The notes under the pieces: model-generated
Database searches by the model: none
What the model saw: the letters and a program-made list of their open reading frames with translations, nothing else
What the model was told of the DNA's origin: nothing
Shown here: piece after piece, positions 23,934 to 34,405 of the stretch
Numbering within the stretch: position 1 is the stretch's first letter
Layout of the letters: every line of letters starts with the position of its first letter
Source of the DNA: Sediminibacterium sp.
GTDB lineage: Bacteria > Bacteroidota > Bacteroidia > Chitinophagales > Chitinophagaceae
Assembly: GCA_016786865.1 (NCBI GenBank)
Contig: JAEUVE010000018.1
Location: forward strand, 1 to 64,000
Reading direction: 5' to 3'
Length of the DNA: 64,000 nt
Made by a program: the position numbers and the translations under genes

Positions 23934-23952
23934 AGCTCAAAGGAAAAGAAAT

Positions 23953-25002
23953 CTATTTACAATTGGCCACGATCTGGCGATCAATTGTTTTTTTGAGATC
24001 CAGGTACACGGCTCTTTTTTCTTCGTTCAGTAAGGATTTTACAAATACAATAGATGCATATCCGCGGCAAAGATCCAGCAGGGGCCAGGTGCCGAACAGT
24101 CCGGGGCAGGATACCACGGTGGCATTTCCTTTTTCATCGGTTTCCTGTATCCATTCGCCCATTCCATAGTTGTAGCCTTCGGCTGCCCTGGGTGCATACT
24201 TAATCATGGGTCCTGTGGTTTGCGGAGTATGCATCAATGCCACGGCGCTTTCGCTCAGGATTCTTTTTCCGTTGAAGACACCTTTGTTCAGGAGCATGCT
24301 CAGAAAATTCATGTAGTCGTTGGGGGTGGATACCGCACCTCCGGAGGGATTCACTGCATTCAGACTTGAAAAACTGGTATTCCTCATTTGCAGGGGGCGA
24401 AGCAGTTTTTCCTGCATCACCTGTTCAAATCCCTTTCGGCTTACGATCTCGGCAATTCTGCCGGCAATGTTTAACCCAATATTGCTGTACCGGAATTCCA
24501 GCCCGGGATTGGAAACAATTTCCTTGCTTGTGGCAAAATCGGCCACTTCCTCTTCCAGGCTATTGTACCTGCCCCGTTTCAGTATAGTCGCCAGCCGGAT
24601 GGGTTCCGATTCAATGCCCGTTAAATGAGACAGGCATTGCCGGATGGTAATATATCCTTTGCTGTATTTGCTGTAAATGGGTAAGTATTTGCTTACCGGA
24701 TCGTTGAGCGACAGCTTTCCTTCATCGGCCAGTACCAGGATCAGTGCAGCAGTCAGCCATTTGCTGCAACTGGCTACCTGCGCCTGTGTTTTGGGGGTGA
24801 ATCCCCCTTCCGACCTGGTGTATACCACCTGCCCATTGTGGTATATCTGTACCACAAATGCTCCGCCCAATTCTTTTTTAACCGATTCGATTTTTTGGTC
24901 CAGTTCCGTGAAGTTGTATTGCGCCTGTGCCGGCTGAAAGTTTAGCAGGGAAAGCAACAGCAGACTGACGTTTGCGCAGAAAAGCCTGAATTTTAACGAC
25001 AT
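23953..25002 (-). CDS. Secreted serine hydrolase, beta-lactamase/class C family
   Basis: 349 residues with a signal peptide (1-27, ending AQA-QY). The catalytic SxxK is SCSK at 78-81, and the YxN motif is YSN at about 167. The third motif is not a clear KTG. The family includes D-aminopeptidases, esterases and penicillin-binding relatives; a real beta-lactamase role is not supported. Predicted periplasmic. Same strand as queG. Confidence 0.82.
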   Translation of the reverse strand: MSLKFRLFCANVSLLLLSLLNFQPAQAQYNFTELDQKIESVKKELGGAFVVQIYHNGQVVYTRSEGGFTPKTQAQVASCSKWLTAALILVLADEGKLSLNDPVSKYLPIYSKYSKGYITIRQCLSHLTGIESEPIRLATILKRGRYNSLEEEVADFATSKEIVSNPGLEFRYSNIGLNIAGRIAEIVSRKGFEQVMQEKLLRPLQMRNTSFSSLNAVNPSGGAVSTPNDYMNFLSMLLNKGVFNGKRILSESAVALMHTPQTTGPMIKYAPRAAEGYNYGMGEWIQETDEKGNATVVSCPGLFGTWPLLDLCRGYASIVFVKSLLNEEKRAVYLDLKKTIDRQIVANCK

Positions 25003-25092
25003 ATTTACCGAATTTACGGGTTGGATTGTGATTTGATCGAAGAATAAAGTTAGGTCATTGTATACTTTTTATAAACGATCAACCACCCCTTT

Positions 25093-27693
25093 ATGAATTT
25101 AAACAATTATACCATTAAAGCACAGGAAGTGATACAGGCTGCACAGCAGGTAGCTTACAGCAACAACAATCCTTCCATCGAAACAGAACACCTCCTGAAA
25201 GCACTGCTTTCCGACAAGGATTCTGCCATTGTTTTTCTGCTGAAGAAAAACAATGTGAACCCTGTTTTTGTAGAAACAAAGCTGGACGAGCTCCTCAATA
25301 AATTACCTAAGATTCAAAATGGCGAGCCTGCGCAGTCTGCCGGAAGAGAATTCAGCAATGCCTTGCTGAAAGCCAATTCCATTATCAAAACGTTCAAAGA
25401 CGAGTTTGTAACTCCGGAACACCTGTTGATTGCATTGGTGCAACTGTCCGATTCCACGGCCCAATTGCTGAAGGCTGCAGGCCTTACAGAAAAAGGACTG
25501 GTTGTCGCCATCCGCGAATTGCGGAAGGGTGAAACCATTCAATCGCAGGCACAGGAAACACAACTAAATGTACTGAATAAATATGCCAAGAACCTGAATC
25601 AGATGGCCCGCGACGGTAAACTGGATCCGGTGATTGGACGCGACGAAGAAATCAGGAGAACCCTTCATATTTTAACCAGAAGGTCTAAGAACAACCCGAT
25701 CCTGGTGGGTGAACCAGGTGTGGGTAAAACCGCCATTGTGGAAGGGCTGGCCATGCGTATTGTAAACGGAGACGTTCCGGAGAACCTGAAATCCAAAGTG
25801 ATTTTTGCACTCGATATGGGACAGCTGATTGCAGGTGCCAAATACAAGGGTGAATTTGAAGAGCGATTGAAAGGTGTAGTGAAAGAAGTAACGGAGAGTG
25901 ACGGGGAGATCATCCTGTTTATCGATGAAATTCATACACTGATTGGTGCCGGTGGTGGAGAGGGCGCTATGGATGCAGCCAATATATTGAAGCCTGCACT
26001 GGCAAGAGGTGAACTCCGGGCTATCGGTGCAACAACCCTGGGCGAATACCAGAAATATTTTGAAAAAGACAAAGCCCTGGAACGCCGTTTCCAGAAAGTC
26101 ATCATCGATGAACCTTCTGTGGAAGATGCGATTTCCATTCTGCGTGGTTTGAAAGACCGGTACGAAACCCACCATCATGTAAGGATCAAAGACGAAGCCA
26201 TTATTGCTGCGGTGGAATTATCCAACCGCTACATTACGGATCGTTTCCTTCCGGACAAAGCCATTGACCTGATCGACGAAAGCGCTGCCAAACTCCGTTT
26301 GGAAATGAACTCAATGCCCGAAGAATTGGATCGGCTGGAACGCCAGATCCGTCAGCTGGAAATTGAGCGGGAAGCCATCAAGCGCGAAAGCGACGAAGAA
26401 AAACTGAAAGAACTGAACATTGAAATCAGCAACCTGGCTGTGGAACGCGATACCTTAAAAGCAAAGTGGAAGCAGGAGAAGGAACTGGTGGAGAAAGTGC
26501 AGACTGCAAAAGCGGAAATTGAACAACTGAAATTACAGGCGGAACAGGCCGAAAGAAACGGGGAGTATGGTAAAGTGGCCGAGATTCGTTACGGTAAGGT
26601 AAAAGAGCAGGAAAACATCATTGCAGAAGTTACTGCACAGTTGCTCGAAAGCACCGAAAAAAGACTATTGAAAGAAGAAGTAGACGGAGAAGATATTGCG
26701 GAGAATGTAGCCAAAGCCACCGGTATTCCGGTTGCTAAAATGCTCCAGAGTGAACGCGAGAAATTGCTGAATCTCGAAGAGGAACTGCACCAGCGGGTAG
26801 TGGGTCAGGAAGAGGCCATTACAGCGGTTGCAGATGCCATCCGCAGAAGCCGTGCCGGTTTGCAGGATCCGAAGAAACCGATTGGTTCCTTTATTTTCCT
26901 GGGTACAACTGGTGTGGGTAAAACCGAGCTGGCCAAAGCCCTTGCTGAATATTTATTCGACGACGAGTCGATGATGACCCGTATAGATATGAGTGAATAC
27001 CAGGAAAAACATACCGTGTCTCGTTTGGTAGGTGCGCCTCCCGGATATGTAGGATACGATGAAGGCGGACAGCTCACCGAAGCGGTGCGCCGGAAACCTT
27101 ACAGCGTGGTATTGCTCGATGAAATTGAGAAAGCCCATCCGGATGTCTGGAACGTATTGTTGCAGGTGCTCGACGATGGTCGCTTAACCGATAACAAGGG
27201 TCGTGTAGTGAATTTTAAAAACACCATCATCATCATGACCAGCAACCTCGGAAGTCACCTGATTCAGGATGCTTTTGATGGCGTGGATGAATCTGGTCTG
27301 GAAGATGCTGCAGAAAAAGCAAAGGCAGATGTGATGAACCTTCTGCGTCAGACCATTCGCCCGGAATTTCTGAACAGGGTAGATGAAATCATCATGTTTA
27401 GTCCTTTGAACAAATCGCAGTTAAGGGGTATTGTGCAGATTCAGTTAAACGGATTGCAGAAACTGGTTGCAGAAAATGGTATTCAGATTCGTTTCAGCGA
27501 CTATCTGATCGATTTTCTGATCGAGCAGGGATACGATCCGCAACTGGGAGCCAGACCGCTGAAAAGATTGATTCAAAAACAATTGGTGAATACATTAAGT
27601 AAAAAAATACTTTCTGGTGAAATTGACCGAAACAAGTCGGTGCTGATAGATGTTTTTGATGGGGTGATTGTTTTCAGAAATGAAGAGGCCTAA
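25093..27693 (+). CDS. clpB: ATP-dependent disaggregase ClpB
   Basis: 866 residues, the full Hsp100 length. An N-terminal Clp repeat domain (1-150), AAA1 with Walker A GEPGVGKT (about 210), the long coiled-coil middle domain (about 410-530), which distinguishes ClpB from ClpA/C, AAA2 with GTTGVGKT (about 607) and a sensor-2 C-terminal domain ([13 protein letters not shown]). It rescues aggregated proteins with DnaK. No ClpP-binding loop is apparent. No heat-shock-type operator (CIRCE) was recognised upstream. Confidence 0.97.
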   Translation: MNLNNYTIKAQEVIQAAQQVAYSNNNPSIETEHLLKALLSDKDSAIVFLLKKNNVNPVFVETKLDELLNKLPKIQNGEPAQSAGREFSNALLKANSIIKTFKDEFVTPEHLLIALVQLSDSTAQLLKAAGLTEKGLVVAIRELRKGETIQSQAQETQLNVLNKYAKNLNQMARDGKLDPVIGRDEEIRRTLHILTRRSKNNPILVGEPGVGKTAIVEGLAMRIVNGDVPENLKSKVIFALDMGQLIAGAKYKGEFEERLKGVVKEVTESDGEIILFIDEIHTLIGAGGGEGAMDAANILKPALARGELRAIGATTLGEYQKYFEKDKALERRFQKVIIDEPSVEDAISILRGLKDRYETHHHVRIKDEAIIAAVELSNRYITDRFLPDKAIDLIDESAAKLRLEMNSMPEELDRLERQIRQLEIEREAIKRESDEEKLKELNIEISNLAVERDTLKAKWKQEKELVEKVQTAKAEIEQLKLQAEQAERNGEYGKVAEIRYGKVKEQENIIAEVTAQLLESTEKRLLKEEVDGEDIAENVAKATGIPVAKMLQSEREKLLNLEEELHQRVVGQEEAITAVADAIRRSRAGLQDPKKPIGSFIFLGTTGVGKTELAKALAEYLFDDESMMTRIDMSEYQEKHTVSRLVGAPPGYVGYDEGGQLTEAVRRKPYSVVLLDEIEKAHPDVWNVLLQVLDDGRLTDNKGRVVNFKNTIIIMTSNLGSHLIQDAFDGVDESGLEDAAEKAKADVMNLLRQTIRPEFLNRVDEIIMFSPLNKSQLRGIVQIQLNGLQKLVAENGIQIRFSDYLIDFLIEQGYDPQLGARPLKRLIQKQLVNTLSKKILSGEIDRNKSVLIDVFDGVIVFRNEEA

Positions 27694-27729
27694 GTTTTTT
27701 TTCTTAAAAAATGCTTAACAGGCAACGCG

Positions 27730-27745
27730 TGGCATAATGCTTGCA
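27730..27745 (+). promoter_or_regulatory. Sigma-54 promoter (-24/-12) of the DUF4382 gene
   Basis: TGGCATAATGCTTGCA fits the RpoN consensus TGGCAYRN4TTGCW at every fixed position, with the required 10 bases between GG (27731-27732) and GC (27743-27744). It lies 159 bases upstream of the lipoprotein start codon and predicts a leader of about 130 bases. No enhancer-binding activator gene is in the window. Confidence 0.6.
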
Positions 27746-27759
27746 TCTTCTATTTAAGT

Positions 27760-27837
27760 GCACCGTTAAGTGGTGCGGATTCCCAAAACTATAGCATGGC
27801 AGGTATTGCCCCGGAAGGGGACTGGTATAGGCATGCT
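27760..27837 (+). ncRNA. Structured 5' leader upstream of DUF4382 gene
   Basis: Downstream of the sigma-54 site the leader can fold into two hairpins: gcacc/ggtgc (27760-27764 with 27772-27776), and an outer agcatg/catgct pair (27793-27798 with 27832-27837) enclosing a cccc-ggaa-gggg stem-loop (27809-27820). No known riboswitch class is recognised. It could be a protein- or metabolite-binding leader or just stabilising structure. Confidence 0.35.
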
Positions 27838-27888
27838 GTAAATTAAAAGAATTGAATGATAAGATCGCTACGCTAAAACCACAAAACC

Positions 27889-28779
27889 ATGAAAAAAACA
27901 AACAACCTTTTATTGGTTACCGCCTTGCTTGCGTTTGTAACCTTTGTAGTGAGCGCCTGTTCCAAGAACAGCTCTGCCGAGAGCCCGCTCGGACAGCAAA
28001 CAGTTTCTTTGTATCTGACCGATGCTCCGGTTGCCTATGACCAGGTGCTGATTGATATTAAATCGGTGAAAGTACTGGTAGATACCAGCAAAAACACCCG
28101 TAACAGCGATAGTTGTGATTTCAACAGAATGGGAGACGACGATCACAGAGGCCGTCCGAAACCTCCAGGTGATTCCATGTTGGTATGGCAAGACCTGAAT
28201 GTCAGTGCCGGGGTATATGATATCCTGAAACTCAGAAACGGGGTAGATACTTTACTGGCTAATAAAACGGTGATCAATGGTAAAGTGCGTTTGATTAAAA
28301 TTGAGTTTGGTACCAACAATACAGTTGTTGTAGACAGTGTAAGTTATCCATTGAATATTCCTGTAAATGCAGAAGGCTATGTGCTCATTAAGCTGAAAGG
28401 ACATGAGATGGAAGAATACCTGCCCCGCAAGCACAGACTCTGGCTCGACTTTGATCTGGGCCGCTCCATTGTGAAAGAAAGAAATGGGGTTTATTACCTG
28501 AGACCTTTCTTCAGATATTTTGTGGAGAAGCAGTCTGCGAGCATTTCCGGTAAAATCATTCCGTTCAATGCAAGCCCGCTGGTGACCGTTTACGGCGAAG
28601 GGGATACAGCTTATGCAATTCCCAATCCGGATGGTCGCTTTAAGCTGCGCGGTCTGAAAGATGGTATTTATTCTGTAGAAATTAAAGGCCACAACGGTTA
28701 TATCGGAAAAACAATTACCGGTGTAGTAGTTGCCAAGCCAAAAGAAACGGAGCTGGGGCCAATTACCCTGGTTAAATAG
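27889..28779 (+). CDS. DUF4382 domain lipoprotein
   Basis: 296 residues. Signal peptide with lipobox VSAC (Cys about 24). The DUF4382 domain follows at 37-190 (VSLYLTDAPVAYDQVLIDIKSVKV, VYDILKLRNGVDTLL), and a carboxypeptidase-regulatory-like Ig fold forms the C terminus (about 222-296, ISGKIIPFNA, PNPDGRFKLRGLKDGIYSV). An Asp/Asn-rich segment around 70-82 may bind metal. Outer-envelope location is likely. Function of the family is unknown. It has its own sigma-54-type promoter and terminator. Confidence 0.82.
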   Translation: MKKTNNLLLVTALLAFVTFVVSACSKNSSAESPLGQQTVSLYLTDAPVAYDQVLIDIKSVKVLVDTSKNTRNSDSCDFNRMGDDDHRGRPKPPGDSMLVWQDLNVSAGVYDILKLRNGVDTLLANKTVINGKVRLIKIEFGTNNTVVVDSVSYPLNIPVNAEGYVLIKLKGHEMEEYLPRKHRLWLDFDLGRSIVKERNGVYYLRPFFRYFVEKQSASISGKIIPFNASPLVTVYGEGDTAYAIPNPDGRFKLRGLKDGIYSVEIKGHNGYIGKTITGVVVAKPKETELGPITLVK

Positions 28780-28801
28780 GTTTTTTTTATAGTTGATTTG
28801 C

Positions 28802-28827
28802 AGGGGCGGTTTTTACCGCCCCTTTTT
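28802..28827 (+). terminator. Intrinsic terminator
   Basis: A perfect 9-bp stem aggggcggt/accgcccct with a tttt loop is followed by five T. It ends the DUF4382 transcript, and the next gene starts 13 bases later. Confidence 0.85.
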
Positions 28828-28839
28828 GTATTTTTCCGC

Positions 28840-29898
28840 ATGCAAAACAACCAATTCCTGTTATACGGTGCCAACGGCTACACCGGCAATCTGATTGCGA
28901 AGATGGCCGCTGATTACGGTCTTACTCCGGTTTTAGCCGGAAGAAATGAAAAAGCCCTGCAACAAATGGCGGCAAGTCTGCAACTGGAATACAGGGTAAT
29001 TGATCTGGATCAGACCGAACTGCTGATTAATACCCTCCAAACATATGGATTGGTGCTGCATGCAGCAGGACCTTTTGCGCATACCGCTCAAAAGATGATG
29101 CAGGCCTGTATAGCGGCCAAAGCACATTACCTGGATATTACCGGGGAAATCGGGGTTTTTGAAATGGCCAAATCGATGGATGCTGCCGCAAAAGCAGCAG
29201 GCATCATGCTGATGTCGGGTACCGGATTTGATGTGGTACCTACAGATTGCATGGCTTTGTTTCTGAAACAGCAGATGCCGGATGCCCGGTTTCTGAAACT
29301 GGCATTCGCCACAGTTGGCGGTCAATTATCGCATGGTACAGCCATGACCATGGCAGAAGGAATGGGAGCCGGCGGCGCTGTTCGCGAGGAAGGACGGATT
29401 GTGAAAAAGCCGTTGGGGCATAAAGGCATGTGGGTTAATTTCGGAGCGAAGGATTTGTTTACGATGACCATTCCCTGGGGAGATATTTCAACGGCATACA
29501 CCACTACCGGCATTCCGAATATTGAAACCTATACCGTTGTATCTCCGAAAGTGTTCAAATGGCTGAAATGGCAGGACTGGTTCAACTGGTTGCTCAGAAC
29601 CGATTTTGCACGCAACTACTACCGAAAAAAAATCAACCGCAAGCCCTCGGGTCCGGATGATGCTGCAAGAGTCAGAGCCAAATCAATGGTATGGGGTGAG
29701 GTGGAAAACGCATCGGGGCAAAAAAGGGCTGCAAGACTTTCCGGTCCGGAAGGATATACCTTAACTGCCCACAGCAGCCTGATCATTACCGCTAAAATAA
29801 TTTCAGGAAACTTTAAGCCCGGCTACCAGACACCAGCAGCCTGCTATGGGGCCGATCTGGTACTGGAAATACCGGGCGTTCGTCGTGAATTGCTGTAA
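28840..29898 (+). CDS. Saccharopine dehydrogenase-like NAD(P)-binding protein
   Basis: 352 residues with an N-terminal Rossmann motif GANGYTGN (residues 9-16) and the saccharopine-dehydrogenase NADP-binding fold (VLAGRNEKALQ, AAGPFAHTAQKMMQACIAAKAHYLDITGE). The C-terminal half resembles trans-acting enoyl reductase-type proteins and has no membrane helix. Substrate unknown. The frame is open back to 28798, but that part lies in the terminator, so the ATG at 28840 is used. Not related closely to the other enzyme at 2895-4097. Confidence 0.78.
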   Translation: MQNNQFLLYGANGYTGNLIAKMAADYGLTPVLAGRNEKALQQMAASLQLEYRVIDLDQTELLINTLQTYGLVLHAAGPFAHTAQKMMQACIAAKAHYLDITGEIGVFEMAKSMDAAAKAAGIMLMSGTGFDVVPTDCMALFLKQQMPDARFLKLAFATVGGQLSHGTAMTMAEGMGAGGAVREEGRIVKKPLGHKGMWVNFGAKDLFTMTIPWGDISTAYTTTGIPNIETYTVVSPKVFKWLKWQDWFNWLLRTDFARNYYRKKINRKPSGPDDAARVRAKSMVWGEVENASGQKRAARLSGPEGYTLTAHSSLIITAKIISGNFKPGYQTPAACYGADLVLEIPGVRRELL

Positions 29899-29948
29899 AA
29901 TTCTGTTTGAAAAAATGAATCTTTGCGCTTCGAAAATAAATTAACAAC

Positions 29949-31178
29949 ATGGCTTCAGGCAAAAAAGCAGCAATCGGATTCATCTTTGTTACCATCCTGA
30001 TCGATGTGGTTGGATTCGGACTGATCATTCCAGTTATGCCCAACCTGATTGAAGAATTGCTGGGTAATAAAAGCGTGAGCCTTGCTTCCATGTACGGGGG
30101 ATGGCTTGGGTTTGCCTATGCCATCATGCAATTTTTATTTGCACCCATCCTGGGAAACCTCAGCGATAAATATGGCCGAAGACCGGTGCTGTTGTTTTCG
30201 CTTTTCGGATTTGGTCTGGATTATCTCTTCCTTTGTTTTGCCCCTTCCATCTGGTGGCTTTTTGTCGGAAGATGCATTGCCGGTATTACCGGTGCAAGCT
30301 TTACTACCGCAACCGCCTATATTGCCGATATCAGTACTGCAGAAAACCGTGCACAAAATTTTGGTATGATCGGGGCTGCATTTGGCGTGGGCTTTATCAT
30401 TGGTCCGATGCTGGGTGGCCTGTTGGGAGAGTTTGGTCCACGGATTCCCTTTTATGCGGCGGCAGGACTTGCGTTAACCAACTGGCTCTACGGATATTTT
30501 GTTTTACCCGAATCGCTCGATAAAAAACTCCGAAGACCTTTTGACTGGAGAAGGGCCAATCCCCTGGGTTCACTTTTACAATTACGTCGCTATCCGGCTG
30601 TGTCGGGTCTGGTGATTTCCCTTGTGCTGGTTTACCTGGCTTCTCATGCCGTTCAGAGCAACTGGAGTTTTTTTAACATAGAAAAGTTTCATTGGTCGCC
30701 TAAAATGATCGGTATCTCTCTCGGACTGGTGGGATTGCTGGTAGGAGTGGTACAGGGTGGTCTTATCCGGATAGTAAATCCTAAAATAGGAAATGAGAAA
30801 AGTGTTTACTACGGGCTGGCCTTGTATTCTATCGGGCTGTTCCTGTTTGCGTTTGCTTCTGAATCCTGGATGATGTTTGTTTTCCTGATTCCTTACTGCC
30901 TGGGCGGTATTGCAGGCCCTGCTCTACAATCCATTATTTCGGGTAATGTGCCGGCCAATGAACAAGGTGAACTGCAGGGTGCCCTGACCAGTTTAATCAG
31001 CGCTACCTCTATTGCAGGGCCGCTGATGATGACCAATCTCTTTGCCTATTTTACGGGGCCTGCTGCGCCATTTTATTTTCCGGGTGCTCCGTTTTTTCTG
31101 GGTGCTTTGCTGATGATGCTGAGTGTGGCAGGGGCCTATTGGGCATTGCATATCCGCGCAAAAAAACAATCCTTATAA
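29949..31178 (+). CDS. TetA-like MFS drug/H+ antiporter
   Basis: 409 residues, 12 predicted helices. Motif [15 protein letters not shown] (about 74-87) between helices 2 and 3, and motif C-like [18 protein letters not shown] in helix 5, are features of the tetracycline-type DHA1 antiporter branch. Drug resistance cannot be claimed; many chromosomal members have other or unknown substrates. Its stop overlaps the convergent lipoprotein gene by 6 bases. Confidence 0.83.
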   Translation: MASGKKAAIGFIFVTILIDVVGFGLIIPVMPNLIEELLGNKSVSLASMYGGWLGFAYAIMQFLFAPILGNLSDKYGRRPVLLFSLFGFGLDYLFLCFAPSIWWLFVGRCIAGITGASFTTATAYIADISTAENRAQNFGMIGAAFGVGFIIGPMLGGLLGEFGPRIPFYAAAGLALTNWLYGYFVLPESLDKKLRRPFDWRRANPLGSLLQLRRYPAVSGLVISLVLVYLASHAVQSNWSFFNIEKFHWSPKMIGISLGLVGLLVGVVQGGLIRIVNPKIGNEKSVYYGLALYSIGLFLFAFASESWMMFVFLIPYCLGGIAGPALQSIISGNVPANEQGELQGALTSLISATSIAGPLMMTNLFAYFTGPAAPFYFPGAPFFLGALLMMLSVAGAYWALHIRAKKQSL

Positions 31179-32183
31179 GGAAGTGAGGCGTTCCAGAATA
31201 TCTTTGATTGGTTTCTTTTCGGGGCGTAGTTTGAAGATTCCGGTAGTACCAATATCGCTGAGGTCTTTTTCGTCGTAATAAAAATCCTGGTTGATCTTGG
31301 AAATGGAGATCAGCGTCATTTTCTGGGAACGGGGCAGGTTCGGTGCTCTGAAAGCCCTGATGGCATAATCGGAGTATAAGGGTACGACTGTTTTATATTC
31401 ATCAAATACAGCAAATACAACCGTGTTTTTATTGGTAAAGTTCAATGGGAGTATGGCAGTAAGATGACTGGTGCCGGAATTAAAGTAGGATTGTTTGGCT
31501 GCACAAACCCAATTCAATTTTTTCGAAACTATTTCATACCCGGTCTGATCCTGACCTCCCTGGCTGCTTCTGATAAAAGAACCTACCATCGATCCGTCTG
31601 TGGATTTGATCCAGGTAAATTCCGGATCTACTCCTGCAGGCGCAGGAATACCTTCTTTCCCGTTGTAGACCTGCATGGATGTTTTGGGACTGTTGTCCGG
31701 ATCAATGTATTGAATCAGGTAGGCAACATCCGGTGCAAGCACCAGTTCCTGATTGTTCTGAAAAGCTTTCACAAAGAATGCTCCGGCGGATTCCAGCAGG
31801 GTATTGTAATACAATGTAGCCTGCATGGCTTTGATCATTTCTCCTTTGGTAAGCAGTTTGATCAGCTCAATTTTTACATCCCCGGTAACCGCTGCGCCAT
31901 TGGCCCTAACGAAACTTCCCGGTTGAAAAATCAGGTCTACATTGCCGCCGAAATGCAGGGTGCCACCGGATTCGTTGTTGAAACTGGCGGTATAGGTTCT
32001 GGGTGAAATAGAATCGAAAAGGGCTTTCACCGGAGCATTGGCCGGCAGCAGCCGGGTCCAGATGGTATCGTTCAGCGCATTGGCCATGTTCAGCGTAGCA
32101 TTGCCAGACAATTCTTTTTTGCAGGAACTGAATCCGGTAAAAAGAAAAAATGCTGCGATGATATGTTTGCTGATGCGTTGCAT
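31173..32183 (-). CDS. Putative lipoprotein of unknown function
   Basis: 336 residues with a lipoprotein signal ending in FSSC (Cys about 21). The part 75-115 ([27 protein letters not shown], then KGEMIKA) follows a pattern seen repeatedly in Bacteroidota surface proteins, where it resembles ZU5-like beta folds. No catalytic motif is seen. It lies upstream of no partner on the same strand, but its 5' end is close to the 3' end of the beta-barrel gene (38 bases), so it could be the last gene of the sigma-factor operon. Confidence 0.6.
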   Translation of the reverse strand: MQRISKHIIAAFFLFTGFSSCKKELSGNATLNMANALNDTIWTRLLPANAPVKALFDSISPRTYTASFNNESGGTLHFGGNVDLIFQPGSFVRANGAAVTGDVKIELIKLLTKGEMIKAMQATLYYNTLLESAGAFFVKAFQNNQELVLAPDVAYLIQYIDPDNSPKTSMQVYNGKEGIPAPAGVDPEFTWIKSTDGSMVGSFIRSSQGGQDQTGYEIVSKKLNWVCAAKQSYFNSGTSHLTAILPLNFTNKNTVVFAVFDEYKTVVPLYSDYAIRAFRAPNLPRSQKMTLISISKINQDFYYDEKDLSDIGTTGIFKLRPEKKPIKDILERLTSL

Positions 32184-32221
32184 AGTATTGGGTAGATACG
32201 GCTTGTGTTGTGTTTGCTGCT

Positions 32222-33733
32222 TTATCGTTTATTCAGGTTAAATCTTAATCCCACCGATAATCCACCCACCGAAAAACGCTGTTTGTAAACAGATTCAGGG
32301 GTAGTGATATCGGAGAGATTATATCGCAGGTAAGGTTCTGCAAATACAGAAGTGTTGTAATTGATTCGTTTGGTGATGCTGATACCAGTGTACAGGCCCA
32401 GTCCTACATTGGTTTTGTATCCCACGCTACTGTTCTTGTCGATGGGTTGCGGTGAGAGGGTACTGTCTAACATGACCCCTTTATAGGAGGAACTGAGGTT
32501 CACTATCACGCCTGCATTTATGCCAATCTTCAGATCGTCGTTGCCAAACTGATAACCCAGCAGTACAGGAACATCTATGTGTTTGTACCGGTTGTGTACG
32601 GTATTGTATTTATTAACGGCCTGCTGCAATACACTGGTATCGATCACTGTAACCACGGTGCCATTTGCCAGGGTAATGTTCCTGACTGTGATCACGGTAG
32701 TGGTTTTGATTTCGTCTGATGTTTTATAGGTAAAGCTTTCGTTGATCTGTGCATATTGTAATCCTACCTTAACCTGGAAATGATCATTGAGCGGTTTTAC
32801 AATTCTGAATCCTGCTGTAAAACCAACCCTGGCAGCCTCACTGCTGTCTTTGCGACTCATGAACTGCTGACTGGCAGTATTGCTGCTCACACTTTTAAAT
32901 GCGAGGTCCGGAGATGCATATACTTCCAAGTCCCAGTCGGTATTGCGGATGTTTTTATCCGAAGGACAAAGAATGGTGTTCTTGATATTTCCGGTATGAT
33001 TGCCGTAAGAAATACTTCTTTCTCCGGAAGCAAACAATCCGCCGCGTTGTAAGGGAATGATTGCTGCATTGGAACGGCTGGATGGTGCATAAAACAGGTC
33101 TTCGTCTCTGTTGTCTGCATATTGGTTGGCGGTTTCGGGTTCATTGGCGGTAACCTGCTGGCGGAACAGCCTGTTGATACGCCGCTTGCCGAATACCATT
33201 GTGTTTTCGGTAATAGCTGTTGACGCTTTGCCGGCATCAACTGCGGTGGCACTTGCCGCAGTTCCTGCGGTTGTATTCGGATCGGGTGAAGGATTGGACT
33301 GGTTATCGGGCTGCGTGGGTTGGTATCCGGGTGCAGCCGTTTCTGCAGCGTTGCTTCCGTTGCTGCGGGCCGGGCTTGCTTTGGTAGCATCCGCCGCCGC
33401 CTGGCGGTTGAGCCGGACTTCCCGGAAATACAGATAGGCCGATACCGTACCTGCAATGAAGAGCATCAGCAAAGAAGCAGCCATCATGGAGGTCCTGCGG
33501 GGCAGGAAGAAAATCCTTCTTTTCTTTTCCTCTTCAGGTTGAATGCGATTCCAGAGCTCCGGAGAAACAGGCATGCTCAGATCTCCCAGTTTTTCTTTGA
33601 AGAATGCGTCGAATGCTTCCTGTGGCTGGTTGATGGCAGGCACATGAATCTTCTCCCATAAACCGGCCGGTATGGCTGCAGAATAGTCTTTCAACTTTTC
33701 CCGGGTGATATGGTCAAATTGTTCATTGGTCAT
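32222..33733 (-). CDS. Anti-sigma-like membrane protein fused to outer-membrane beta-barrel domain
   Basis: 503 residues. Two related N-terminal repeats (about 6-29 and 40-64, pattern F-D-x-KL-D-IP-LW-I) are followed by one membrane helix (80-102), a long Ser/Ala/Pro/Asn-rich linker (105-180) and a C-terminal PorT/beta-barrel-like domain (320-503). Its start codon touches the stop of the sigma gene (TAAATG), so the two are coupled. Cytoplasmic repeats would bind the sigma factor; that role is inferred from position and topology. How one chain spans both membranes is unclear. Confidence 0.7.
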   Translation of the reverse strand: MTNEQFDHITREKLKDYSAAIPAGLWEKIHVPAINQPQEAFDAFFKEKLGDLSMPVSPELWNRIQPEEEKKRRIFFLPRRTSMMAASLLMLFIAGTVSAYLYFREVRLNRQAAADATKASPARSNGSNAAETAAPGYQPTQPDNQSNPSPDPNTTAGTAASATAVDAGKASTAITENTMVFGKRRINRLFRQQVTANEPETANQYADNRDEDLFYAPSSRSNAAIIPLQRGGLFASGERSISYGNHTGNIKNTILCPSDKNIRNTDWDLEVYASPDLAFKSVSSNTASQQFMSRKDSSEAARVGFTAGFRIVKPLNDHFQVKVGLQYAQINESFTYKTSDEIKTTTVITVRNITLANGTVVTVIDTSVLQQAVNKYNTVHNRYKHIDVPVLLGYQFGNDDLKIGINAGVIVNLSSSYKGVMLDSTLSPQPIDKNSSVGYKTNVGLGLYTGISITKRINYNTSVFAEPYLRYNLSDITTPESVYKQRFSVGGLSVGLRFNLNKR

Positions 33734-34270
33734 TTAAACGGCAATCTTTTGTAATTGCATAATCTGGTTCTGTAACATTTTTCTTGCCTTGACCAGCTGA
33801 CTTCTGCTGGTACCTGGCTGTATATGGAGCATTTCTGCAATTTCTTCGTGGCTGTATCCTTCTATCACACTCAGGTTAAATACCAGCCTGTAACCTTCCG
33901 GCAACTGGCTGATCAGTTTGAGCAGGTCGGCCTCGCCCAGATGCATATAAGCATGCGGGTCTATTTGCGGATTGTGGGGGCTGTGGTCTTCAATTTCCCG
34001 GAAACTCATTTTCTTTCTTTCCAGATGGCGGATGGCGGTATTCACTACAATGCGCCTGATCCATCCCTCAAAAGAGCCTTCAAATTTGAACTGACCTATA
34101 TATTGAAAAACTTTAATAAACGCGTCCTGAAGCATATCTTCCGCTTCCATATTGTCCTGGGCATACCGCATGGCTACCCCCATCATCTTTCCGGCGTATC
34201 GTTCAAACAACATACGCTGGCAGGATGCTTCCTGTCTGATACAGCCTTTAATCAGTTCGTGTTCCGTCAC
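33734..34270 (-). CDS. ECF RNA polymerase sigma factor
   Basis: 178 residues starting with GTG. Region 2 (MEAEDMLQDAFIKVFQYIGQFKFEGSFEGWIRRIVVNTAI) and region 4 (LPEGYRLVFNLSVIEGYSHEEIAEMLHIQPGTSRSQLVKARKML) are complete. It directs polymerase to an unknown regulon. It is the first gene of an operon with its beta-barrel/anti-sigma-like partner. An exact -7 box and a -33 TTG lie at 34346-34376. Confidence 0.93.
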   Translation of the reverse strand: MTEHELIKGCIRQEASCQRMLFERYAGKMMGVAMRYAQDNMEAEDMLQDAFIKVFQYIGQFKFEGSFEGWIRRIVVNTAIRHLERKKMSFREIEDHSPHNPQIDPHAYMHLGEADLLKLISQLPEGYRLVFNLSVIEGYSHEEIAEMLHIQPGTSRSQLVKARKMLQNQIMQLQKIAV

Positions 34271-34345
34271 GAAGGGCTTTTTTTAGTTGATCAATAAGAA
34301 GACGCGGTAAGCTGCTTTTGCGTTGCCTGCATTCCACATTGGTTG

Positions 34346-34376
34346 CAAAAATACCCAAAATTGCTGTCGGGTGCAA
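34346..34376 (-). promoter_or_regulatory. Bacteroidota promoter (TTG-N20-TATTTTTG) of the ECF sigma gene
   Basis: On the minus strand TTG (34376-34374) and an exact TAnnTTTG (34353-34346) are 20 bases apart. The sigma GTG start is 75 bases downstream of the box. Together this is the normal housekeeping promoter architecture of the phylum. Confidence 0.6.
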
Positions 34377-34405
34377 CGTCACGCTTGTATTCCCTTCTAA
34401 GCTTC

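Noticed and set aside
29949-31178. Acquired tetracycline-resistance gene
   Set aside because: Composition and context are those of the core genome and no mobile element is adjacent; only family membership is supported.
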